A DNA stretch of 64,000 nt, taken from positions 496,001 to 560,000 of the forward strand of contig NW_019028995.1 in the NCBI RefSeq assembly GCF_002105155.1, in the 5' to 3' direction. The notes under the pieces are model-generated. The model saw only the letters and a list, made by a program, of their open reading frames with translations. It was not told where the DNA came from and made no database searches. This DNA comes from Lobosporangium transversale (lineage: Eukaryota > Mortierellomycota > Mortierellomycetes > Mortierellales > Mortierellaceae). This document shows, piece after piece, positions 21,153 to 33,578 of this stretch. The position numbers and the translations under genes were made by a program. Each line of letters begins with the position of its first letter. Position 1 is the stretch's first letter.

Positions 21153-23489
21153 ATGTGGGTGCGCAAATCAAGAGGGGAGACCCTATTAGGGGATGAAGAA
21201 CGCGAAGAACTGATGATGACTCGGAGAGGGTCGCCTTCACCCGCCCCAGAGGACTGTACACCACTTCATGCTTCGTTGGCCATGGACGAAAAAGACGCTA
21301 CTACTACTACTTTACCCATGTCAACCAAGGACAGCTGGAATTTTTTATTATTAGTGGTATTATGTAAAGGATAACATAGTCAGGTCTTTTCTCTCTCTTG
21401 TTATGATTATCCTGTTCTAGCATATAATGAGCTACCATCGCATCAAGTAAGACAGCTAAAGTCATCGGTGTTTATTGCTGCTATTGCTATTATTTCGAGT
21501 AGATCTTTTACAGGGTGTACCAGTAGGATTGGCCTTTGGCAGCGTCCCATTCTTGCTCAAGGCTAAGATTAGTTACTCGCAGATTGGGGTTTTTTCCCTC
21601 GCACATTACCCTTACAGCATGAAATTCCTCTGGTCTCCGATTGTCGACGCAGTTTATAGCAAGGAGCTAGGCCGGCGCAAATCATGGATTGTTCCTATTC
21701 AATTGTTGACAGGGTTTATGTTTTTTTGGTTGGGGACCAACATTGATGAGTGGCTAGAACAGGATCAAATTGCAATAGGCACACTTACCGCAGTGTTCTT
21801 TGTTCTGATATTTTTCTCCGCCACTCAGGATATTGCTGTAGATGGATGGGCATTAACGTTATTATCCAAGAACAATGTGTCATATGCGTCGACCGCTCAA
21901 ACGATTGGTCTTAATTCGGGCTACTTTTTGTCCTTCACTGTTTTTCTGGCATTCAATTCTCCCGAATTCAGTAACAAGTATTTTCGATCGGAACCTCAAG
22001 ATGTTGGCTTGGTACCTCTTGGCGGATATCTCAAATTCTGGTCTATGATGTATTTTACGATCACGCTATGGCTTATCTTTTTAAAAAAGGAGGAGCGTCC
22101 CCAGACAGATCAGAATGAATTTAGTATCAAATCGGTGTACAAGGTTATCCTCAGGATTATTCAACTACCCCATATGAAATCATATATGATTATTCTACTA
22201 ACCGCAAAGATTGGGTTCATCGCAAATGGAGCGGTAACAGCCTTAAAATTACTGGAAAGGGGATTTGGCAAAGAGGATTTGGCATTGGCCGTGCTTATCG
22301 ACTTTCCATTCCAAATTATCTTTGGTTACTACGCTGTGAGGTGGAGTTCAGGATCACGGCCACTTAGACCGGTATAGGTTTTTTGTTTGTAGATTAATAA
22401 CTTGAGAAACCCAATGTGTCTCCTAAGCAAGAGGCTCTTGCTGATCGTATTTGATCCGATGGCGTTCATTTTTAGTGGCTATGGGCATACTGCGCACACT
22501 TGGTCTGTTGTGTTATCGCCATGTTGATTGTTTCTTCTTTTCCTGAGGATGGGATTGTCACACCTGCTTATTTTTACATTGTCCTTGCCACAACTGTAAC
22601 AACGTCCTTTACAAGGTAAAAAGATGGAGATGTTTTAGACAGCAAACTTAGCAGGCAATTGAGCACATACTTACAATGCTACTTTGCTCTTCATGCATTA
22701 CTTACTAAAAACTATTTCTTGTGTTGATTTTGAAAGCACGGTGGCATTTGTAAGCATGGGGGCATTTATGACAGTCATCGCAGATCCTGTGATCGGGGGA
22801 ACCTATATGACGGTAAGAAGCAGCGACAATATTTTATCTTCTGATTATTGTCTGTTGTAGTAGTATCTCATTATATAAATAATCCACAATCTTAAATCAT
22901 GTATTTACTCTTTCGCCATATTGCTACCTTTGTCATTATTATAAATGTTATTGCAATATACTTGAAAATTTGATCATAAAAGCTTCTTAACACTCTAAGC
23001 AATTTCGGTGGAACTTGGCCTCGGTTCTTTGTTCTTGAGGCTGTTGACTACTTCACGGTATCAAGATGCTCTGTTATGAACGCTGAAGGCGAAGGTAAAG
23101 TGTTAGTCAAAAAGCCATTTCCGTCTTATCAATATAACATTTATTAATGTCTGAAAGTATTCACTCCCATCTTTATGTGTTTTGAGCAGAATTCTCTTGT
23201 GCTTCTGAACCTGGTAAAGGGCTGTGTCAGCAGCTTGGAGGCAATTGCCTGATCGAGCAAGATGGCTATTACTTCGTGAGCACGGTCTGCGTAATGACTG
23301 GCGCTATACTACTTGTGCTTTACATTGCACCAACAATTCGTTATTTGGAATGTAAGTAGGAAACATTTTTTAACATATCAATTACTCTTTTTAATATTCT
23401 TAAAAAGAACAAATCTAACTTCCTTTTTCTGTTTTGATACTCTAGCCTTGAATCCTAAACTTTGGAAGTTACCAAAAGAAGAAAACTAG
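21153..23489 (+). CDS. Acetyl-CoA transporter, SLC33A1/AT-1 family (MFS fold)
   Basis: Seven exons (21153-21363, 21503-22371, 22476-22615, 22737-22812, 22983-23094, 23190-23351, 23446-23489) give 537 residues. A 60-residue hydrophilic N-terminus precedes about 12 membrane helices. Family hallmarks are VVLYLLQGVPVGLAFGSVPF in the first helix, SLAHYPYSMKFLWSPIVDA in helix 2, SATQDIAVDGWALTLL in helix 4, and the conserved NTLSNFGGTWPRFF late in the protein. A cysteine-rich luminal loop (exon 6) is typical of SLC33. Known role: import of cytosolic acetyl-CoA into the ER lumen for protein acetylation. Length agrees with the family (about 550). The ATG chosen is the first in frame after the leader. 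Confidence 0.94.
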
Positions 23490-23771
23490 AGCTCTCTTTT
23501 ACACAATAAAAAGATGTGAGCACCAATCACTACATCCAGAATCTTAGGTCAAAAAAAAAAAATATATGCAGGGATGTGTAGGCACGTGACTAAAAGCTCC
23601 ACAAGCACAAGAAAAGCCCACGGGACATGCATTGTAAGCATGTTATGTGTGCATTCCTCTCAGTTCTCATCTTTCATCCTTTCATCACATCTGAACAAGG
23701 CTACTCTATTCAAGGGCTCTTATTCCACTTCGCCAGGGAAATAAAACAGGAAAACATAATATTTATACAAC

Positions 23772-24713
23772 ATGGGACAAGGTGTATCACAGCCCCTGGA
23801 GGAGATGGTTAGGGACTCGAACTGTAAGTCTCATGTACAGGTTCATTGATTGAGAGGGAAAAAAAAGAAAGAAAGTGCGGTGTTGTGGAGGCGGAGGCGC
23901 TTCAGATTCATTCGACACTGAAGGCTATGCCCAGAATCAAACTCTTTACTATGAATAATACAGGTTCATATCGAATGAGTATCCACAGAACGACTATTTT
24001 AATGCTTCACCAATATCTTACGCCTTTCCGTACTGATGTAAAAGTAGCAAACACTTATTTCTTTTTCTTTCTTTCTTTTTTTCTTTTTTTTTTGTTACAT
24101 TAGTTACGGCAGAGGAGATCCAACGTTTGTATAAGCGCTTTATGAAACTAGACAAGGATGGGTCAGGATCTATTGATAAGGAAGAGTTTTTGGCGATTCC
24201 TCAGATTGCGACCAATCCTCTTGCCTCACGTTTGATCGCTATCATGGATGAGGACGGTGGCGGCGATGTTGATTTTAAAGAGTTTATTGCTGGATTGAGT
24301 GCCTTTAGCAGTCGAGGCAACAAGATCGAGAAATTGCGGTGTAAGATGATATTCATTTTTTTTCCTTTTTGCATTTGATTTTCTTTTCTCGTATGGAATT
24401 GAAAGACATTTGATGTGAGCTATTTTTAACTCTTTTTTTTTCTTTTCTTTTTTTTAATGTGTATATACATGTAATAGTTGCATTCAAGGTTTATGACATG
24501 GACAGAGATGGATTCATTTCGAACGGTGAGCTCTTTCTAGTCCTCAAGATGATGGTCGGAACTAATCTTCAAGATAACCAACTACAGCAAATTGTGGACA
24601 AGACCATCATGGAGGCGGACAAAGACATGGATGGCAAGATTTCCTTTGAGGAGTTTTGTGGCGCTGTGGAGAACACTGACATTGCTAATCAGATGACTCT
24701 AGAGAGTTTCTAA
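23772..24713 (+). CDS. CNB1: Calcineurin regulatory subunit B
   Basis: Three exons (23772-23823, 24104-24340, 24478-24713) encode 174 residues. The N-terminus [10 protein letters not shown] carries the Gly2 myristoylation context of calcineurin B. Four EF-hands follow: [36 protein letters not shown] and [12 protein letters not shown], all with acidic position-12 residues. The stretch [15 protein letters not shown] is close to identical to other calcineurin B subunits. Role: Ca2+-sensing subunit that activates the calcineurin phosphatase, acting in fungal stress and morphogenesis signalling. Both introns have pyrimidine-rich 3' ends. Gene is intact. Confidence 0.96.
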
Positions 24714-25014
24714 AAGTATGTATAAATTTCTATCTAGAAAGATAAATAACAACAATAACAACAGCGGCAAAAATGAAATACGTTTATACAGACGTTTTTT
24801 ATAAGTGTCGAGATGTCTACGATTTTTTTAAAAACTCTTAAAGCATAAAAATTAATAGAGCTTGATTATTATGGGCCAGGTTCAATCTACTCTTAAATGG
24901 CAATCACCAATACGAATGCCACTTCCTGCCATGTGTATAAATGGACTTAATGCTCCAAAGTGTCTTTATTATCAATAGTCTATGTCTTGTTCATTTTTCT
25001 TTGTAATATCAGGT
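24714..25014. terminator. Convergent 3' region between calcineurin B and the ABC transporter
   Basis: About 300 bp of AT-rich sequence shared by the two convergent 3' ends; AATAAA-like words occur near 24745. No gene seen. Confidence 0.45.
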
Positions 25015-28000
25015 TTAAGCATGTCTAGTTCCCCTATCTCTACGTTCTTTTTCTTTCGCGATTGCTATTAAGGCATCAAACTCAGATGAACGCTCACACA
25101 TGGCTCGGAACAAGCTATCTTCCCGAGTCATCAATGTGAATGGTCTATCAAATTCTACGAGTTCGCCTGCATCCATCACTAGGACTCGGTCAAAATCTGC
25201 AATGGTTCGTATACGGTGCGCGATCGTGATAATTGTCGCACCTACCATCTCTTGTCGAATTGTAGTCTGGATCTTGAGATCTGTCTCAAAATCCACACTA
25301 GCTGTGGCTTCATCCATTACAATGACCTTGGACTGGCGGACCAACGCACGAGCTAGTGCGATCATCTGGCGCTGACCTTGAGAGAAATTTGATCCGTTTT
25401 CTTTTACTGGCGTATCAAGTGTAATCTTGAATGGATCCACGGTTTCAGATCCTCCAGTGTTGCTACCCTTAATCGAGCTAACTGACAACTTGTTCTTACT
25501 GGATGATCCAATTGCGGCTTCATTGTAGGACGAGGGTGCGGCAGAGGCGATAATAGCAGTAGTAGTAGGTATCATTTCAAGGCTATTGCGTTTGCTGGGT
25601 AAGGCAGATGACGGCTTGCTCTCTGGAATCAGATGGCTACGCCTTAATGCCTCCCACAACTCACGATCCTCATGTTCACCAAATGGATCCAAGTTGGAAC
25701 GAAGTGTACCCTTGAAGAGAATTGGGTCTTGAGGAATGATGGTGAGATTGGAACGCAGGTCGTGAAGACCAATCTTGCAGATATCAATGCCGTCGATGTT
25801 GATCGTACCTTTGACGGGGTCCATGAAACGGAACAAACTGATGGCCAAGGTTGATTTGCCAGACCCAGTGCGACCAACTACACCAACTTTCTCGCCTGCA
25901 TTGATAGTAAATGAAACATCCTTGAGTACGTCGGGTGCTTCTGGTGCATATCGCATGGTCAAATGACTGACTACAATTTCACCTGCATGAGGCCAGGATG
26001 GAGGTGGACGTGACCCTTCAATGATTGCTGGAGGCTCTTCCTCCAAGTCCATGTACTCAACAACGCGCTCAACAGAGTTCAAGTTCATCTCGCTCATGGC
26101 ATAGATACGAATAACCCAAACGATTGTGCCTGTAAACATTAAGGAGTATGTCATACTTAATGCAGCCCAACCAGGCTCAATCTGGCCCCAATTCTGGAGA
26201 ACCAATATCCCAGTGATGAATGCAACCGATGCGCCTGCAATATCCACCCGCCAGTGCAGCCAGCGGTTTGTAACCCACAGTAGGAGGAACGTACGGTTGT
26301 TATTATCTAAATTGACCAAGTTAGTGGATAAGAACCGCTTCTCAAAACCATAGGCGCGTATTGTAGCCAGCCCTGTCAGCGTTTCGTTGAAATGGTTGAG
26401 GATCGGTGATTTGGAGTTGGAGTTCAAGCGTTTGAGATCTCTGCTGATACCGATATAGTATATTCCAATGAGCAGATAGATTGCAATGATAAATATTCCT
26501 GCCACTAAGAAAAGGGGCATATTGAATGAAATGATGAAAATGATACCAACAATCGTGACAAAGCATGAGAACAGTCCCTGGAGGTTATTACTGACTTCGT
26601 CGTCAATGGTTGACATGTCTGAACTAAACCGGTTGATGATCCGACCAATAGGAGTGGTGTCGAAGAAACGAACCTTGGCACGTGTGATCTTGCGGAGGAG
26701 CTGCTGGTGAAGCGTTCGTGATGCGGTGAGGCCTCCCATGGCAACATAATATCCGATCATGGCACCAAAGACTATCCCAGTTAAGCTCAATAAAACATAG
26801 ATACCAAGGTAATAGTCCATATTGATAGTCTCAGGAGTGCCTTGACCGAAAAGCCTCATGGTGAGAGTGCCATACTTCTTGTTGTCGTCCATAGGAGAAA
26901 AGGCGGTATAGACGGAGAGGGCAATCACACTTGGTGTAAAAGTCTGGAAAGCCTTTATAACAAATCCTTTATAACAAATGAGCCAGTTGTCTCTGCCATT
27001 TTGTTGGCCCAGTTAGCGAGCCATGAATTTTGGCCAATATCTATAAACTGGCGGGCAAAGAACATGAGGACAAGGCTCGCCCAGAAAATCATGCCTCCCG
27101 AGGCAATAAAATATATTTTGTAGACCTTCCATGCCACAGCGCCCTCAGCTTTTTTCTCATCTTCCGTAAGCCTGATACTAATCTTTTCCTTTCCTCCCTT
27201 CTTCTTGTCCTTGCCTTTGTCTTCACCATCCAGCGTGCTAATTTCACTGTTTGCATCGGAAGCAGGCACAGCAAGCGCAACAGTGTCGATCCACTTATTA
27301 CGAACAGCCTCCTCAGGCGCACCGGAGCCTACGATCTCGCCCTTATTTAGTACAATAACAAGGCTGGCGGCGCTGAGAGTCAATTGAACCTGATGTGTGG
27401 CCATGATGACAGTGCGACCTTCCAACAGAGGTCCAGTTAAGGTTTGGAACAAATACTTGCCTGTGTGGCTGTCAACTGCAGAGAGACAATCGTCAAGAAG
27501 GAGGACACTGGCATCCGAATAGATTGCGCGAGCAAGAGCGACACGCTGTTTCTGACCTCCTGAAAGCGTAATACCCTGCTCTCCAATCTCAGTCTTATCA
27601 CCCGCTTCCAAAATCTCAACATCAGTAACAAGTGCACAACCTTCGATCACAGCGTCGTATCGCTCTTGATCAAATTCCTTGCCGAAGAGAATGTTATCAC
27701 GAATTGTCGAGTTTTGGAGCCAAGCAGTTTGAGAAACATAAGCAATGCCAGAACCGTGCTCGTTATCCTTGTTATAGTCCAAACGAGGTAGGTACATGCT
27801 TCCTTCCAAGCGTTCCAATTCCCCAAGAAGAGCAAGGAGCAATGCTGACTTGCCGCTGCCGGTCGGGCCAACAACCAGCGATAGTTGACCAACAGGGAAC
27901 GCCACAGAGAGGTTCTTGAGCTTGAATCGCTCTTGGACAATTTGTGGTTCTGCGACTGGTTCAGTTACTGGTTGGGACCTCTTTGAAACTACATTCTTGA

Positions 28001-30355
28001 CTTTTTGGAACCAATTCTTTTTCTCAAACTTTTTGTTCTCAATTTGGGCATTCTCCTTGCTAGGCCAAATATACGAGGCATTGACGAATCCGATAGTGGG
28101 ATGAGATGGTGTAATGTGGGCTTTAGGGCCCAATTTGGTGACGGTAATATCCCTCACAAGCTCTTCTTCTGAAAGGAATTTGTTGATGCGATCCAAACTG
28201 ACCAATGCCTGCATCATAGACTTGATAGTCCATGGCAGAGTATTGAGGGAAGTGCGCATAATGTTGAATAGAGCCAAGGTCGTAAACATTGCAGACGCTG
28301 TAATCTCGTTGCCAAACAGTTTTATGTAGGCTGTCAAGACCACCACAATATTTAAAAGCGACATGATCATCCATACAATGTCGGTGAGGATAACCTTTTT
28401 GTACGAGTCCTTGGTGCGTTTGAGCTCTTTTTCTCGAGCACTGATGATCTTCTCCTCAAATTTGGCTTCCCAGCTAAAGAACTTGACGATACGGATGGCG
28501 GACAACATCTCATTCAAGGCATCCATACGTTCATCCTTAGTGTCCATAATGTCTTTGAAAATCTTCATGATCATAGCATAAAGCTTAGCAGGAATGGGAT
28601 ACGAGATAATCATGAATACAATGCCGACCAGAGCAGCATTTCCGAGGAGATTATAGAGTTGAAATCCTGCAATGATGAACTGGATGGGGAAACCGTATAT
28701 GTAGAAGACGTAGCCGAAAGGATATTCAAGCTTCCTGATATCAACAGCAACCAAGTCTGTTAATATATTATAGAGAGACGTGTAGAAAGAAGGCATAGAA
28801 TGAGTTCTGGTACCCAGTTAGAATTTACGAGCCACATTCAAAAAAAAAAAAAAAAAAAAAAAAAAGCCTTACTGGAGATATTCAGACTACTTTCACTCTT
28901 GTCTTTTCCCTTGTTTTCACCACTGCCTTCACTTTTGTCAGATGTAGCAGATGAGGATATATCTTTGCGCCTTAGAGCCTTGGAAAATACTTCGGCATTA
29001 CAAATAGATGCTATATGAACAAAAAGACGCCTGCCTTTATGCAACGCAGCTTGCATAGTTAGCGATTCCGAGATCGAGGCAATCAAGAGACCAAAGACCC
29101 AACTATATTCGCTTGTCGTTGGGGGACCACAAGTTTTGCACTCGATATATTTGATAATCTTGTTCATGCAGTAAGGAGAGGCGTTGACGAGGAAGCACCA
29201 TGGAAGAGCCCAAAGGAACTGGATAAATAATTCCCAAGCAACCGAGCGCAAAAGTCTTTTTGTGAAAGTTTCCCCCCTTGATTTATTGGAGAAAAAAAAA
29301 AAAAAAAAAAAAGTGGTACATCATAGTTAGCTCAGCTCAGGTAATATTCTGCTTAGGTAGACCGTATCAACATGATCACAGACTCACTTTATCTTTTTGT
29401 ATTGATGAATCGAGAACCAAGAGAAATCGGTTTCTTCAAGGTTCGGAAGATCAATATCCTGAATAGGTCTTTTGAATCCGAGATAAATCAGGGGATTAAT
29501 CCAGGCGAACGTCAACTGCGAATAGATGGAGGACGAGTATTCTGGGGATTCGATCCTCGGAATTTCGCCAGGCTTCAACTTGGACGCAGGTACAAATGTT
29601 TGGAAGGGACGAGTGACCAGTGAGATCCAAATCAAGAGCAGATCTGTAAACCAATTAACGATATCAAGCTTCAACCATAGGGGCCACTCGGATAAAGGCA
29701 GCATGAAGATGTTGGCTGAGTAGAGGTGAATCGAGGCCAAAATCATTTGAAACAGATAGTAGAAATCAAGCTGAAATCGAATCAGGAATTGATGAGAGAC
29801 TGCAGGCTTGAGAACATGAACGAATACGAGTATAAGGGCGTATAACCAGGCCAAGACTTGGATTAGTTCGTTCAGGGAGCGCTGTTGGCCATCTTGGTCT
29901 GCAGCTTGGTCAATGTCGTGGGGTTCTAAGCTGATACCGTTTGAGGTGGTGTGCAAGAGCACAATGGAAAACAACATGAGGCCCAACTGAAAGAAGGTCA
30001 GGCCAAGACGAGCAAGATTGATGCTCAAGCCCGAATTACGCTGAGCATGATACTGAACTTGAATGTAATTTTCAACAATTGTAGATCCAAGAGACAGGTT
30101 CGCATCAGTCTGTCGAGAGCGAGCCTGAACAGCCTCCTCATGCTCTTCAATGGTATGGTCTCTCAAAGCCTCATATTGATCTAAATGGACAGGCTTCTTA
30201 GAAAGATAAAGTATGGCTAGTGCTGAAGCAGCAGAATAAACCAGCGAGAGCACTCTAGTGGCTAAGCACGTGCATGGACAGAAGGTTAGCAAGGCGAAAG
30301 AAGCAACCAAGACAGGTTCGCAATAAAGCAGAATGGCCACAGCAATGACAAGCAA
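25015..30355 (-). CDS. ABCC (MRP/YOR1-type) full-length ABC transporter with an internal 14-bp frameshifting duplication
   Basis: Reads right to left: exon about 30355-29388, exon 29276-28873, then 28756-25015. Order is an N-terminal membrane region, TMD1, NBD1 (Walker A GPTGSGKSALL near 27850, signature LSGGQKQRVALARA near 27550), TMD2, NBD2 (Walker A GRTGSGKST near 25860, degenerate signature NFSQGQRQM, Walker B IVMDEATASVD). The exon 2-3 splice gives NISSNLVAVD, matching the family's NNLMSVD. Such pumps export glutathione conjugates or drugs at plasma or vacuolar membranes. TMD1-NBD1 and TMD2-NBD2 lie in different frames; the shift maps exactly to a perfect 14-bp tandem duplication at 26952-26979, and removing one copy would restore one frame. 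No plausible intron covers it. The true start upstream of about 30355 is unclear, since no in-frame ATG is seen there. Confidence 0.88.
26952..26979. repeat. Perfect 14-bp tandem duplication within the ABC transporter
   Basis: Two adjacent copies of cctttataacaaat (plus strand). Fourteen is not a multiple of three, and the reading frame of the transporter changes exactly here. Confidence 0.93.
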
Positions 30356-30359
30356 ATGG

Positions 30360-31282
30360 TCTTTAAATTTATATCTACTCTGTTATTGAGGGGACCATCA
30401 TGGGAATTGGGAAGCCAATCCCTTGCTTATTTCTTTAATGGATAGGTTAGAAGGGCTAAGGGTGAATAAAGATGGATGGGAAGAAGGAGAGAAAGAGCAG
30501 AGAGATGGGAGTCAAGAGGCAAGAAAGGGAGGGTTGAAGAGCCAAATTTTCTCACTTTTCCTTTTATATTGGACTTTATTCGAATGTCAAATTTGATTGA
30601 CGGTGTACGCTCTTTCCCATCAAGCTTGCCTCAATGGCAAGAGTACAAACAAAAAAAGCATCTTGATGTTTACAACATATTATGTGTTGCATTTGTCTAT
30701 TCCTGGTGTAACCAGCGGAAATGTGTAGTATATAAATAAAAACTTTTGGTGGCACAGCCATTTTTTATTTTTATTTTTATTTTCTTTGCTGTGGCATACC
30801 ATTCGCGCACACAAGCACGCGTCATTTTTACTTTTCTCTCCTCTACAACCATACAGACGTCTTTTCGGTGTCCTCGATTGGTTCTTTGCGGTTTCTGGCA
30901 CAATGCTTTGTGGATGAATTTCCATATTTGACTAACAATTTGGTCAACTTTATTTTTTTTTTGGTATGAGCAGATGCATTTTGAAGCTTATTTTCAGTTC
31001 GGATAGTGCAAAGCCTATTGCACTTTTAATTTTCACACGGGTCCTGATATTAATTTTTTTTTTTTCTTTTTCGATTATCAAATATACCTACCACCCTTTT
31101 GTAATAAAGTTTTATTCCATAGTAATATATATATATATTTACTTTATCTGCGCAAAAAAAAAGTTTAGACACAACACTTCGCTAAATCTCAATGACTTTG
31201 TGCTTTTCGTATGCTCGTCCAGGACAACGTTCCACAAGATTGCAGTAATGATAATTTCTGCATAATAAAAAATGAGTGTACA
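30360..31282. other. Intergenic region upstream of the ABC transporter
   Basis: Near 30470-30540 the plus strand is purine-rich, so the transporter's own strand is CT-rich, as in other leaders here. The rest is very AT-rich with T-runs and a (TA)n patch near 31125-31140. No gene seen. Confidence 0.5.
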
Positions 31283-33479
31283 GATTTTAGTATTTCAGGA
31301 CTAGTATGACATACTAGTATTAGTACTAGAGTTGAGTACTAAAGTTGGAAAAATTTATTGATTTTAGTACTCCTGCGTACTAATGTTGGAGAATTTAGTA
31401 CTTCAGTGCGTGGCTGATTTTCTTGTCACTCTTTAGATGCATGTCACGGGAAAGATGTCTAGCAAACATACAAACCCCTTTCCACAATTGCAAAGTGTTC
31501 ACAAAACCTACCTGTTGTCGAATTCTTCACACATAAACAAATTGTATATACAAACTAACTGAGGACGGTATTAACCGAACTATTTATACTTGCTATAATG
31601 ATCAGAACCAAGTAAACGTCCGAACAGACCTATCCAAAAACGAGGGAGCTTGTCGCTCTCCTTCAAATATAAATGGTTTACTTAACAAAAATCTTATAAT
31701 TGAGAAGGACCAACAAAAAAGAGCAACAAGCTGCAAATAATACAAAAAACCACTTTTCTCTCCTGGTCTAAAATTAGAAATTAAGTTTGCCGCACAAAAC
31801 TAATGTAAAAAAATGGACTTACAAGACTTCGACAGCTAGATTATCGCAAATAGTAAAATAGGCTATTGCTGGATGTATATCGATTATAGAAAAAATGGAT
31901 GAGGTATCGGGGGATATAAGGCTTTGGTACTTACAAAGCAAGGATTTTTTGATCTTAATCCTTGAAGTATTTATGGAATTATTGCCGTTTAAAGGTTATA
32001 AAATGGTCGAAATGAGGTTCAATGTCAAGCCAAAGTGTCTGCCTTTCCCTCAAAAATACATCAAAGCGCTTTTCCACATAGTATATGATAGATACGTTAC
32101 ATAGCTTTGTATAGAGTCTTAGTTTTCCAAAATCCAAGCATTTTTCATAGACTTTACTTATAGCTGAAGAGAGAAATATATCATTTTTTAGGGATTTTTC
32201 GGTTTTATTCATTAAGGAACTTCGGATTCCTTTTATAAGAACACGTATGGTCCCTTAGTACATTATATTATGCACTACATATTCTTACTTTTTGGAAAGT
32301 TTGGTCAGTTTTGGAAATATTCTGATGGTTCTGCAATATTTTGTCTAAAAGCTAGACAATTTCCGTAGAAACCTTGACTTCAAGATGCCCTAGTTCTCAA
32401 ACTTTTGAATATAAACATTTTCAATTTTTACCCAAAAATACAATTTCCTGTTTTGAAAGATATATTTTCGGCTGCTTTATCGACTCTAGAAGTTTCAACA
32501 CGTTTGGGGCCGAAATGAGGGACTTTACTATAGAGTATCTGGTTCTATGGATCCTGAGAACGCGAATATGCGTATATGGAGCACTCAGGCACTTTGGGAG
32601 ATGAACCCCGTAAATGCATATTAGTATTATTTCCATCCCCGCCCCGAGCGCCCATTTTTTTTTTTGAGAGCACATAGAAGTGATACTAGACATTCATAAA
32701 CAAAGATGCAAGTGATACTAACACAAGAGTTGACATTCATGCAAGTGATACTAACCTAAAACTTACCCGCACAAACCCCATGGAAAGTGATACTAAGATC
32801 TTCTTTCCATGATACTAAAATGTGGCTCGCACAAATCCAATGCAAAATGAGGTTGAATATTTTATTGTCCTCTTTGAAAAGAGCAGAACTGAGGCGCCAC
32901 ATGTTGATGCCAGCCACGGAAGCTCTGAAGAGGATTCAATTGAGAGCCACGGAAGCTCTAAAGAAGATCCAAAGGTGGATTGTATTAAGCAGCCACAGAA
33001 AGCACAGCAAAACTATCCATTCAGTGTTCTCACCGACGTCGTTACCAATAAGGGAAGGTTGCCAACATGTGAGGGCTGCAATAGTCAGCTGGAGAGGCAA
33101 GCTAAAAGAATTGTAGTCAAGGTCCCAAGTAACATCAAGAAAGGGTGGTTTATTACAAGGTCCTACCACTTTCTTCAGACTTGCCTCACTAAGCTGCCTC
33201 AAGAGCAGTACTATGTGGCCATGCAGCAACTGGGAGTGCGGGCAACACGATCACAGCATCTGCAAAGAGTGGAACTATTGGAGAATAATAGTATTGCATA
33301 AAACAAGTAGTAGTATCACTACATATGATTTGTGCGGGCGTGTTTTTAGTATCAATGTATCTTTAATGTGAGTGCTTAGAATCAGTGCATGCTTGATTGA
33401 TTGTTTGTGGAAAAATGGCATTTTTGTTATTTTGGTACGCAGTACGAGTATGTGATACTGGTACTGAAATACTAAAATC
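31283..33479. mobile_element. 2.2-kb inverted-repeat element (unclassified), containing a nested smaller one
   Basis: Left end 31283-31322 begins gattttagtatttcag; the reverse complement of 33440-33479 begins with the same 16 bases. About 30 of the first 40 positions match. Variants of the end sequence (gattttagtact near 31369) recur inside the left arm. A second pair, 32741-32798 with 33305-33363, is inverted around a short ORF and shares cccgcacaaa plus the repeated word GTGATACTA. No transposase motif is visible, so the outer element is probably non-autonomous. Most of 31330-32700 is AT-rich without a gene. Confidence 0.6.
32840..33301 (+). CDS. Small protein of a nested element, possible PARP-type zinc finger
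   Basis: A 153-codon uninterrupted frame within the inner inverted repeats. The first third is acidic and holds a duplicated 11-residue motif (SHGSSEEDSIE and SHGSSKEDPKV). The remainder contains C-x2-C (TCEGCNSQLER) and, about 30 residues later, H-x4-C (YHFLQTC). That spacing, with basic residues between, resembles PARP-type DNA-end-binding zinc fingers (CX2C...HX2C), though the last spacing differs. It is bounded on both sides by GTGATACTA repeats. I do not recognise the family with certainty; it could be a transposon accessory protein or a small host gene captured by the repeats. Confidence 0.5.
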   Translation: MQNEVEYFIVLFEKSRTEAPHVDASHGSSEEDSIESHGSSKEDPKVDCIKQPQKAQQNYPFSVLTDVVTNKGRLPTCEGCNSQLERQAKRIVVKVPSNIKKGWFITRSYHFLQTCLTKLPQEQYYVAMQQLGVRATRSQHLQRVELLENNSIA

Positions 33480-33578
33480 AATACGATCATAAAAAATAGA
33501 TGTCCACAATAACTTGAGTACAATAACCATTTTCATTTATTTTTTAATCTTTTTAATATGAAATCTTAGGCCTTTTAT

